A DNA stretch of 10,081 nt from Auxenochlorella pyrenoidosa (Eukaryota; Chlorophyta; Trebouxiophyceae; Chlorellales; Chlorellaceae). The DNA lies in the NCBI GenBank assembly GCA_001430745.1, contig KQ481962.1:338542-348622 (forward strand), given 5' to 3'. Position 1 is the first letter of the stretch. The number at the start of each line of letters is the position of its first letter. The translations under genes and the position numbers were made by a program. Positions 1 through 8,210 of this stretch are shown here, piece after piece. The notes beneath the pieces were generated by a model that searched no databases, was not told the origin of the DNA, and saw nothing but the letters and a program-made list of their open reading frames with translations.

Positions 1-978
1 CCGGCCCTGCAGTGGAAGGACGAGAACGACCCGCTGGGCGAGCGCATCGCCGGCACCAACTTCCCGGGACCCATCACCACCGAGAAGACCGACCGGCCGA
101 TGATGTGGATGAAGGTGCGGCAGGGCAGGCGGCTGGCGGCGCGTTGCCGCCCCTGGCCGGGTGCAAAACGTGCCGCCCTGCTCTGCAACTCCTGCACCGG
201 CGCGGGGCATTGAGGGGGGGCGCCTAGGCCAAGCAGCCAAGCAGCCGTCGGCGGTGCAGGGGCCGCGCAGCCTGCTGCGTGGAGCTCCCCCCCCCGTCCC
301 CCCGACCGCTCCAGGGGCGGGGTGTGCACGAACTGGGCGCAAACCCAGCCCGCCCGCCCTGCCACTGCACTCCACAGGGCATGGTCGACTTTTACGGCAA
401 CTACTTCCCCCAGCGGCACATCGCGTACGGCACCATGTTTGGCGCCCCCCTGATGGACGACGGTGAGCTGGGCAGGGCTGCCGCAGGTGTTTCGCCGCCA
501 ATGTGTGTGCATGAGCCTCGCTGGCTCCGGAATCCGCTCTGTAAGTCGAGCCGAGCAGGGCGGGGCAGCCAACTCTGGCCAGGCAGCGCACCCTGCTGCC
601 TTCCAACCTGAGCCTCATTGGCCGCTCCTCCCGGCTGCAGGCATGGTCACTTCCCGCCGTGACTACACCTACACGTGCGTGAGGCAGGGGGGGGTGGGCA
701 GGCAGGGAAATGCTGCTGGTCTGGTGGTGCGCAAGAAATCAAGAAACGTGGGGGGCGGCAGAGGGCCTCAGGCACGCCGCTGCAACCAGCGTTTCTGGGT
801 TGGCGGCACGTCTCACACACGCGAGCCCGCCGCCCCCTGCAGCGAGCCCACCGTCATCTACAACACCGCCATTGTGGGCGCGCTGGCAGGCCTGGCCGAG
901 TACTACGGGGCTGGGCCCTGGAGCGGGGAGCTGCTGGAGGTCAACCAGGTCAACTACAGCAGCTACCTGCAGCAGTGA
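1..978 (+). CDS. GH9-type glycoside hydrolase (endoglucanase-like), 3' part, four exons
   Basis: Partial gene entering from the left edge. Exons are 1-114, 378-462, 641-674 and 843-978 (TGA 976-978). All junctions are GT-AG and keep one frame, giving 122 visible C-terminal residues. GH9 enzymes hydrolyse beta-1,4-glucan by inversion on an (alpha/alpha)6 barrel. The assignment rests on the segment RHIAYGTMFGAP (residues 51-62) followed, without gaps against the family pattern, by the second GH9 signature: RRDYTYTEPTVIYNT, then a hydrophobic VGALAGLAEYY tail. Glu79 (codon 844-846) fits the catalytic acid. The signature Asp nine residues earlier is Thr70 (codon 649-651), which is unusual. The first GH9 signature, with its H-x-R, is not seen in the visible 50 residues upstream; it may lie before the window or be lost. 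No carbohydrate-binding module follows. The family call comes from motif memory, not a search; a diverged or inactive GH9 relative is possible. Confidence 0.72.
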
Positions 979-1871
979 TCCGTCCGTGAATGCGCTGGAG
1001 CGGGAGACTGGATGCCGCGCCATGCGGAGATGCCTGGTGCTGGATGCTCAAGCCTCCTGGCGAGGCCCGGGCAGGCGCTACGGCCGTGCCTGGTAGCGGC
1101 ATTTATCTATTCATTCATTCATTGATTTCCCCCAAGAAAAGCATTGGAGATCGAGTGCTGCACTCGTGCTTGATTACTTATTCCAACCGCTGAACAAGCG
1201 TGTGATGCAAAATGTTAAGCATGAGACACGTGTGGCGAGATGGATGCCACGTGGCGGCAGCTGCTGGCTCAGCTGCTGCAGGTGGCCCTTGCGATTCAAG
1301 CGCTCGACGTGCTATGCATTTCAATCCCAGATGCTCGTTACATGTCGTCAAGCACGCTCCCGCTAGCCGCTTGTCGCCTCCAGAGTGCAGACTGCAGTAC
1401 CGACTAGCGCTGAGGAGCGCCGGAGCTCAGCGCTTGGCAGCACTGCTACAAGCCTGTTCTGAGCCAGGACACGCGGTGCCAGCGGCCCTTTTTGCACAGC
1501 GTGCCCTTGCAGCAGAACCACCCCAGCCTTGGTGGCGCCTCGGCGCTTCCCAGCAAGCCTGGCGAGCCACACGCGGTGGAAGTCACTAAAGGGAGCAGCG
1601 CTGCGCCACCATTGTTGCAAGCAGCCGCGGCGGCGGCACCGCAGCGCCTGGTTTGCAGGTGCCGAGGGCGAGGGCAGGCGGACATGGCTGATCCTGTGAT
1701 CTGGAAGAGTCTGCAGGTGCTGCAGAGCTCTGCATTACATGTCAGGCCATCAAGGGTGTGGGAGGAGTCTTTGAACAGACGGGATGCTGCGTTCATGGGC
1801 AGTGGATGCTCCCATGGGAGGCCAGAAAATCAACTGTTCACCGCGCGTGCTGCCTCTGCAGGCCGCCCGGC
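979..1871. other. Intergenic region between the GH9 and GT8 genes
   Basis: About 890 bases with no supported gene. The first part is probably the 3' UTR of the GH9 gene: it turns AT-richer from about 1098, holds an ATTC repeat, and has a small hairpin at 1152-1166 (CGAGTG, loop CTG, CACTCG). No TGTAA was found here on the + strand. Open frames on both strands lack family features or plausible splice structure. A tract ending CTGCCTCTGCAG at 1860, just before the GT8 start, looks like a splice acceptor, so the GT8 gene may have a 5' UTR intron in this region. No confident TATA box was seen. Confidence 0.5.
1109..1123. repeat. Short ATTC tetranucleotide repeat
   Basis: Three ATTC units plus a partial fourth. 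It lies about 130 bases after the stop of the GH9 gene in an AT-richer patch, probably in or just past its 3' UTR. Confidence 0.85.
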
Positions 1872-4302
1872 ATGAGCGAGAAGCCCCCTGGGCACCCTGG
1901 CGAGGGGCTGCGGCTTCTGCTGGTGGCAGGGTTGCTGCTGCTCAATGTGGGCTTGGTCGTCCGCCAAAGACACGTCAGCGTCTCCCGCCATCAACAGTTG
2001 CAGGCCATCGCTGAGCAGGTGGGTGCACATGCCAGCGGCACTCCTGTGTTGTGGCAGCGCCCGCTCTGGCAGCCTTTGAAGCCTTAGCAGTGAGCCGCGC
2101 TGCATGCCGCAGGTGGCGTCAGAGATGCGATGCTGTGCAACATTGCCAGGGCGGCACATTCTGCTCGCTGCAGGCTGCTGGCCCCCTTCCTCCAGCACCC
2201 ACATGCTTTGACATCAACACATCCTCTTGGCGGGAGCTGCGGCCGCCGCCTGGCAGCAGGCAGACGGGGCGTCAGGCAGTGGCGGTCTTCCTGGGCAGCT
2301 GGGGGCACGGAAAAGGTGGGGGAGCGGCCCATTTGTACATGTGTGCGGCACCCAGCGCGATGATGCCATGCGCGGCTGCTGCGGGCCCTTGCAGCTGGCC
2401 TGATCCCGGTACTGCGCCCGCTGCCTGCAGGGGTGAAAGCTCTGTACAACTCCTTCCTCTTCCATTCCCCCCCGCCCAACACGGACTTTGTCGTCATGTG
2501 CTCCGAGGGGCTGGAGGAGGAGCACCGCCGGCTGATGGCGTCCTGGGGCATCGTGGTCGTCCCGGTGGAGCGGGTGCCCAACCCGCCCTGGGGCACGTGG
2601 ATTCACCCGGCCTGCAAGGGTGCGGCGCCGGGACGGCAAGCTGCAAGCTCATGCATGGCGCGCCCGGATGCCCCCCCAGCGCGCCGTCTGTCTGCCTGCC
2701 TGGGCCAAGTGCTGTCAGCTGTTTCCGACTCAGTCTGCACACAGCCCGTCTTCACTGGCTGCAATTCACCGCAGGCCAGCCCTCCTGCATGTCCTTCTCC
2801 AAGTTCCGGGCCTGGCAGCTGACCCAGTACGAAAAGGTAGGTGGGCCTGCTGCTGAGCGCCCTCTGCGTGCAGGCCCCGCTGGCACCCGGGCAGCCAATC
2901 GGCAACTTGAAAGTGCGTCTGCAGGGCTGCGCCGCCAGCGCGGCCCGCGCAAGGCGCATGGCACGGCGGGGCTGCCTGTTGCGTGCAGCCTGCAGGCTCC
3001 CCGCCGTAACAACCCAGAGCCGCCTGCCCGTGCCCGTCTCGACGGCAGCCTGCCCCGCTCGACTCCCCACCGCCACTCGGCCCATCCCCACAACATCACC
3101 CTTGGCCCCTCTCCAGGTGCTGGTCCTGGACACCGACATGATTTTTGTGCGGTCCCCCGCCGACCTGCTGGCCTGGTGCGCCGACGACGCGCCGGTGGTC
3201 ACCCTCGACATGGGGCCCGCAGACTTCCCGCCAAACGGTGCGCCAGCCCAGGGTGGCAGCCTCGCCAAGAAAGCAAGTCGACGCGTGCAAACTTACCGAG
3301 GGCATCGTCTGTGCCTGTTGGCGTGCGGCGCAGACAGCAGTAATCTGCAGGCGGGCCTGCACGCTCGCCCCGGCCACCCCCCGCCGCCCGCCTTCGCCCC
3401 TGCCCGCAGGCATGCCCAACGCCGGCTCCTTCATGCTCACCCCCAGCAACCGCACCTTTGACTGGCTGATGGGGCAGATGGCCGTAGACCGGGGGGCGCT
3501 CACCTACATGGCCCAGTACCTGATCGACCAGACCATCCTGGGGTTCAGCTTTGGAGGCGGGGGCGGGTGGTACGTGGCGGGCATGGCGGGCACGCTGTGC
3601 ACGGGGCGCTCCAAGGCGCGCGAGGCCGCCGCCTGCAACGACTTTGCCTCGCGCATCCCGGAGGAGGCGCGGTGAGCCCGGGGTGGGCCGGGGGGACAGG
3701 GCATGGGGGACTGCGTGTGCAGTGCCCAGGCCTCCCTTGCCCCTGCCCGCCTGCAGCGCTGCCTGCTGGTCACTTCAGCCACACGGCAAGTGCACAGAAG
3801 GCAGGATTGCATCACGAGCCTCTGCGCCAACAATTCCCCTCCCCCCTGGCGGCACCGCCCCGCAGGCGCTTCCGCCCGCCGATGCAGACGCTCAAGCGCG
3901 GGCTGGAGGGCAAGGGCAGGGCCGAGGCGGCAGCCATCCTGGAGGAGCTAGGCACCTTTCTGCTGCACTTTGTCACCACCAAGCCATGGAGCGGCAACAA
4001 GTGGGAGGACCAGGTGTACCGGGGTGAGCCCGCGGGGGGCGCACCTGGCAGCGCCAGGCATCAGCAGCAAGGCTGTGGTGGGAGGCGGCGCACTTGCTGG
4101 CGACGCCTGCCTGCCCGCCACAAGACGGAGCCGTAGCGCTCCCTGAGTCACCTCATCCTGATTTTCCCAGCCTTCTGCGAAACCCACCACTGGGCCTGCT
4201 GCAGGGGCAAACGAGCTGTGGTGGGAGATGCACGACTTGGAGGCGGAGGGAGGGCGGCTGCGGCAGCCGACGACCGAAAGCTCCACCGAAAGCTCTTCCT
4301 AA
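1872..4302 (+). CDS. Type II membrane glycosyltransferase, GT8/glycogenin-like, eight exons
   Basis: Exons: 1872-2018, 2174-2315, 2431-2619, 2775-2836, 3117-3237, 3410-3671, 3866-4023, 4205-4302; about 392 aa. Phases agree at every junction. Residues 1-14 are a short cytosolic tail and about 15-30 (LLLVAGLLLLNVGLVV) a membrane anchor, so the catalytic part should face the Golgi or ER lumen. The GT-A domain starts at QAVAVFLGSWGHGKGVKALY. VLVLDTDMIF (181-190) holds the metal and sugar-nucleotide binding DxD (D185, D187). MPNAGSFMLTPS (222-233), IDQTILGF (259-266) and HFVTTKPW (342-349) match GT8 elements. N64 and N234 are glycosylation sequons. A Gly-rich stretch follows ILGFSF. The sugar donor and acceptor cannot be read from sequence. 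Uncertain points: an in-frame ATG at 1806 would add 22 residues and move the anchor inward; exon 2 could start at 2156 or 2269 instead; the last exon could start at 4171, changing the C-terminus. I prefer 4205 because it gives GANELWWEMHDLEAE. Confidence 0.83.
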
Positions 4303-4791
4303 TCACGACGGTTTCATTCCCCTTGAGAACTGAGAGAACTTTTGACATTTTGACACTGCAATTTCGTTCAAGCAGAACCAGAATATAGTGCAAGAGAGGG
4401 CAGCGCGGAGAGAGAAGATCCACTGCAGCGCTGCACCTTGCTGAGTGTGCTGGCGTAGGGCTGGCACCACCGACACTGATTGCGGATTTTCGTCTCACCA
4501 CGCACACCTGAATTGTTTACGTCTCTGCAGCTCTCGTGTGTGTGGTTGTGCAGCAGCAAAGCCCGTGCCTGCCCGTCTTCCACAGGCGAGGGTGAGCTGT
4601 GCGACCTTCCAGCTGCCTTGTTTGCCCAGGAGTCGTATCGACGGCTGCTCTTCAATGACTGGTCAGCACGAGAAGAGAGTCAAGGCGCTTCCGCCTCTGC
4701 ATGCTGCAACCAGCCGTCGCCGCCACCAGCAGCCTCGTCATCGCTTGCTGATTCTCAAGGGGGCTGCCCGCTGTTGCTGCAGGAACCAAGC
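4303..4791. other. Intergenic region between the GT8 and SOUL-like genes
   Basis: About 490 bases. The first hundred are AT-richer and hold a perfect 8-base tandem repeat at 4340-4355, probably the GT8 3' UTR. The rest should hold the promoter and 5' UTR of the next gene. The frame of the SOUL-like gene is open upstream to about 4480 but has no ATG before 4792. A tract ending TTGCTGCAG at 4782, ten bases before that ATG, resembles a splice acceptor, so a 5' UTR intron is possible. An ATATAG at about 4382 is only a weak TATA candidate. Confidence 0.45.
4340..4355. repeat. 8-base tandem repeat (TTTTGACA x2)
   Basis: Two perfect copies in direct succession, 38 bases after the GT8 stop, in AT-richer probable 3' UTR. 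No function is evident. Confidence 0.8.
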
Positions 4792-6898
4792 ATGAACAGG
4801 TTGCTGCTGCTTGCACTGCTGGCGCTGGCCGCCGTGCACTGCTGCCTGGCGGATGGGACGGGCGGCGACGATGACGTGGACCGGAAGCGCCACAAGAGGC
4901 CCTGGTTCTGCCACCGCCGTGACTGCCCCGAGTTCAAAACTGTGTGTTTCGGGGGAGACTTCATTCCACATCATGCTGTTTGCCAGGCAGAGCCCACAGG
5001 GCTACCTCGCTGTTGCCTTTTCCATTAGCTGCTATGCCCTCGCAAGCCCAATCTCCCCACTGCTCGCTTGAAGCCTGTTTCCAGACTGTTTGCATGCTGC
5101 CGCTTCTTCCTTGCCCGCCCTCCCTGCCTGGCAGATCAGGGAGGAGATGGACTACTCCAAGCGCTGCTACGAGCGCAGCACCTGGGCAATCAGCTGCGTG
5201 TTTGATGGTGAGGCCTCGTGGCTGCTCCAGCTTTGCTGGTGCGACTGCTTCCCGCATCTGGGTTCCACTCTTGTGCCCTCCCTGTGGGCTCGCCCACTCC
5301 CAATAAACTCGCGCTGCATCTCTCCACAGTTTGCGGACGCTGCAGCTTGCGAGGTGGCCTGATCTCTGCTGGCTCTGTGAGCATCCCTCCCTGCCCCCCC
5401 CCACCCCCCAACCACACACACACACACCCTTGTGCGCCCACGCAGTCTGCATGCCCGACGGCGTGATGCTGGCCAATGCCCGCGTGCTGGAGTATGTACG
5501 CGAGAATGGCGAGTCTGGCAGCTGCCTGACCTCGTGCGGTGCATTTGATGCAATGCGCCGACAGCCCGGGCCCGCGCTGCACTTGCATGAGTAGCTCTGT
5601 GAGCACGTGCGACCAACCCCTTGGCCCGCGGCCACCCCTGTGCAGATCTCTGGGGCGGCACCCCCTTTGCCAACCTGGTGCACTTTTCCTTTGACAGCCA
5701 GGCGGCCTGGGAGAATGCCACCCTCCTGGCCGGCACCCAGGCCTGTGCCTCGGCCGCCGAGCTCCCCCCCGAGGGGCCCAACACCACTGCCTGGGGGGCA
5801 GCCCTTGGCTCGCTGCACAGGACCGTGTGTGCCGCCTACTTCCTGCCTGCCAAGTACCAGGGCACGGCTGGGCGCACGCAGGTAGGGGCTGCGGCCGCCC
5901 TACTGGAGGGCCAAGCCCGGCTCTGAAGCCTTGGGAGGGCTAGTTTGGTTGTGGGGTGCCGAGTGGCACGCAGAAGCAACACCTGAACCATTGTGTGGTC
6001 GCTGCTGTCTCTATCTCCGTGGCGGACCCTCCCTTGTGCCTGCAACCCTGCATAATGCTCCTCCCCCGGTGCTGCCTGCCTGCCGCCCGCAGGTGGACCG
6101 CCGCCCTCCCCGCCCCTCCAAGGACAGCCACGTGAGGATCTACCGTGCCCCGCGTTACGAAGCCTTCGCCTCCGGCTTCCCAGGCTTCCCCTCGCCCCCC
6201 AGGTGTGCAGCCGGCGCGCAGCGCCCGCCACTGCACCAGCATGAGCTGCTCAGGCCCTAGGCCCATCCCTCCCCCTGGGTCTGGCCTCACCCGGCTCTTG
6301 CCTGGGCGCAGGCAGGCTGCAAATGGGCCAGGAGTCGCACGCCCTGGCTCACCCAGAGGCCCCCCCCCCCCCCCCGCCATCTCCCACCCCTCCCTGCACC
6401 GGGCAGGTTCATGTTCCAGGCCATGCGCATGGTGCATGCCCTGAAGTGGCGCGGCGAGGACTTCAAGTGGGGCACTGCGCTGTTCTACGTGTACAACTCG
6501 CCCAGCGAGACCGCCAGCCGCTGGAACGAGGTGGGCCGCCGCAGCTGCCAGGTCCCGGACCATGCACACAGCTGCGGCTCCTCGCTAATTAGCTGGCTGG
6601 GCGCCGGTCGGGCGCAGCGGCAGCGGTCCCATGCTGCAGGTGTCTAGTTCACGCACCCCGCCAGCCAGGGGCTGCCAGGCCTGGCCGCCAGCCCACTTCC
6701 AAGCAACCTCGTGAGCTCACTGTCCTTGTGCCTTCCGCTGCCCGGCCGTGGCATGCTGCCCCGCAGGTACTCATCCCCGCCAGGCCCATGCACGAGCTGC
6801 TGCTGGGCGAGGGGGAGGACCTGTTTGCCGGGGAGGCCGACGGCAATGCCCAGAAGCCCGAGGGCAACAACGACAGGCAGGCGGTGGTGGCGGAGTGA
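4792..6898 (+). CDS. Secreted, cysteine-rich SOUL/heme-binding-like protein, seven exons
   Basis: Exons: 4792-4941, 5135-5207, 5446-5538, 5646-5881, 6093-6202, 6407-6530, 6767-6898; phases agree throughout; 305 aa. The start is the first ATG in a frame open upstream and begins a clear signal peptide (MNRLLLLALLALAAVHCCLA, cleavage likely before D21). SOUL proteins bind heme or other tetrapyrroles. Matches to the family are CPEFKT plus DYSKRCYERSTWA (N-terminal strands), AAYFLPAKYQ with PPRPSKDSHVRIYRAP (the usual LPxxY and P-P-x-P-x-D-x-V-x-I stretch), and YNSPSETASRWNEV near the end. The usual central MTAPV stretch is not visible; in its place is SCLTSCDLWGGTPFANLVHF. The predicted mature part has nine Cys, all between residues 40 and 167, and two N-glycosylation sequons (N129, N151), which fits a secretory route. 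The tail after 263 is acidic and polar. A 24-base in-frame micro-exon at 5330-5353 is an alternative. Heme binding itself is not shown by the sequence. Confidence 0.78.
5413..5427. repeat. CA dinucleotide repeat in intron
   Basis: Seven CA units plus C in the pyrimidine-rich tract just upstream of the acceptor of exon 3 (5446) of the SOUL-like gene; a run of nine C lies at 5394-5402. Confidence 0.85.
6360..6375. repeat. Homopolymer C16 in intron
   Basis: Sixteen consecutive C in the intron before exon 6 of the SOUL-like gene. It serves as part of a long pyrimidine tract leading to the acceptor at 6406. The length may be imprecise in the assembly. Confidence 0.9.
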
Positions 6899-8210
6899 GC
6901 AGCGAGGCAGCGTGAGCATCAGCACGCCTGCACACCAGCAGAAGCTGGGCCGACCATGCACAGCCAAGCTCGGCGGCTGCAGCAGCACGATGCCCCAAGG
7001 CTTAGCCGCAGTGCTGCCCCTCTTGTTAATTTTGTGCTAATATGGGGACCAGCGTTGTAAAAGCTAAATGCTGTTTCGTGCACCCAAAGGATTGGAGAAT
7101 TGCAGTGGCAAGCAACCAATTTCAGCTGAGGGAGTGCCGGTAGTTGGGTGCCCGCTGCTCTCCTCCCTGGATGCCTGCTCTGCCTGCTCCCACTAGCCTG
7201 GGAATGCTGCTTGTGCTGGTTCTTGTGATTTTTGAGCTGTGTTTCGATGCGCGAATAGCGGGACTGGCAGACCTATTCAACCCCTGTGGCGGGATGCCTG
7301 TTCCAGCGGGCATACTTGCAGGTTGGCTTGCCAAGGAGGGCATGGGCTGCTTTTTCTTAACAACAGGCACTGCCTCTCCGCCTTCTCCACCTGCTGTCAT
7401 GCATCAAAGCATCAGGGGCTGCAGACCCAGCGCTCGCTAGTGGTTGGGTGCGGCCGCCAGGCAGCAGTGCTGGTAGCACTGGGGCCGTCGCTGCCGTGAG
7501 TGAGGCAGCGGACCCCTGCGGACCCATGGTCTGCTGCAGGCATCGAACAGACGTTCCTGCATGACCGGGTGGCATATTCTGTGATTTTGCTGTGAATGCC
7601 ACAATGCGCGCAAAGCCTCTCTCCTCATTCTCGACTGGGGTCGTCATTTGCCGGCGGGCCATGCCAACCGCACATGGCTGCAAGGCGGTGGCGGCAGAAT
7701 GCCTGAGCTGCGTGCTGCTCAGTAGGCAGCATGTGCAGCGCTGTCAGGTACTTTCTCATCACTTCTGTTCTGGGCCTGAAGGTTGGCGAGACATTTGCCT
7801 TGCCCAGGCTTTCCAATGCCAGGGCCTGTGATGGTGGCTTGGGCAATAGGTGCAACGTTCGCTGGAGCAGGGAGGCAGTGCTGAGGCTTGAGATCCGTGG
7901 AAAAGCTCGTAACGAAGTGGTTGGCTGGTGTCAGCAGGCCTGCTGAGGGCTCTTCCAACCCCAGTTTCTTGCTGGATCAGCATCGTGTGAAACTCAGGGC
8001 ACTCCCGGCAGCCATGGGCAGCCTGCAGCAGGAGAGGAGCTTCCACCTGCTGCCGCTGGCAGCTGAGCACCACTTTTCAAAGCTTGGGGACGAGTTGGTT
8101 TCGAAATGGAGGCTTGCAAGCCATCCTTTCCTCCGCTGCCTACTCATCTCCCAGTCCTCTCATCCGCCGCCCCTGAGAAAAGCTGTGTAGAATGGCGTGT
8201 GCAGCTCGCA
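6899..8210. other. SOUL-like gene 3' UTR and long gene-poor stretch
   Basis: About 1,300 bases. The first 160 or so are the 3' UTR of the SOUL-like gene up to the TGTAA at 7056. From about 7080 to 8105 I see no supported gene. The open frames on both strands have biased composition, no family motif and no convincing chain of exons. The frame of the next gene is open upstream to an ATG at 8106, so 8106-8210 may be coding if that start is used. The rest is presumably promoter and intergenic DNA, or holds an untranslated exon. Confidence 0.45.
7056..7060 (+). terminator. TGTAA poly(A) signal of the SOUL-like gene
   Basis: TGTAA is the usual polyadenylation signal of green algae. This copy lies 157 bases after the TGA, inside an AT-richer patch, on the gene's own strand. 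Cleavage would be expected roughly 10 to 20 bases downstream. It is the only TGTAA I found at a plausible distance behind any of the + strand genes. Confidence 0.65.

Noticed and set aside
1152..1166. CGAGTG-CTG-CACTCG hairpin as a bacterial-type terminator
   Set aside because: There is no following T-run, and the neighbouring genes are clearly eukaryotic and spliced.
1684..1875. ATG-initiated frame starting MADPVIWKSLQ upstream of the GT8 gene
   Set aside because: It is in a different frame from the GT8 start and ends at 1875. It has no recognisable domain, though it might be an upstream ORF if the transcript begins that early.
2603..3268. 221-codon open frame on the - strand
   Set aside because: Antisense shadow of GT8 exons 3 to 5 and their introns, including the exon with the DTD motif. 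Arg/Ala/Gly-rich with no family features.
2051..3343. Longest + strand open frame, 430 codons
   Set aside because: It runs through true exon 2 of the GT8 gene and then through introns and exons in other frames. The conserved glycosyltransferase motifs lie in spliced exons in another reading frame from 2431 on.
4480..4791. N-terminal extension of the SOUL-like protein
   Set aside because: The frame is open upstream but has no ATG, and the ATG at 4792 starts a classic signal peptide.
5302..5307. AATAAA as a poly(A) signal
   Set aside because: It lies in an intron of the SOUL-like gene, with well-supported exons continuing for another 1,600 bases, and green algae mainly use TGTAA.
4961..5818. 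285-codon open frame on the - strand
   Set aside because: It lies antisense to exons 2 to 4 of the SOUL-like gene. Its composition is that of GC-rich antisense DNA, with no motif or splice logic.
7144..7440. Open frame with a hydrophobic stretch (LGMLLVLVLVIFELCF) in the gene-poor region
   Set aside because: It begins with TTG, has no homologous motif or credible splice partners, and its tail is low-complexity. The hydrophobic run alone is not enough.
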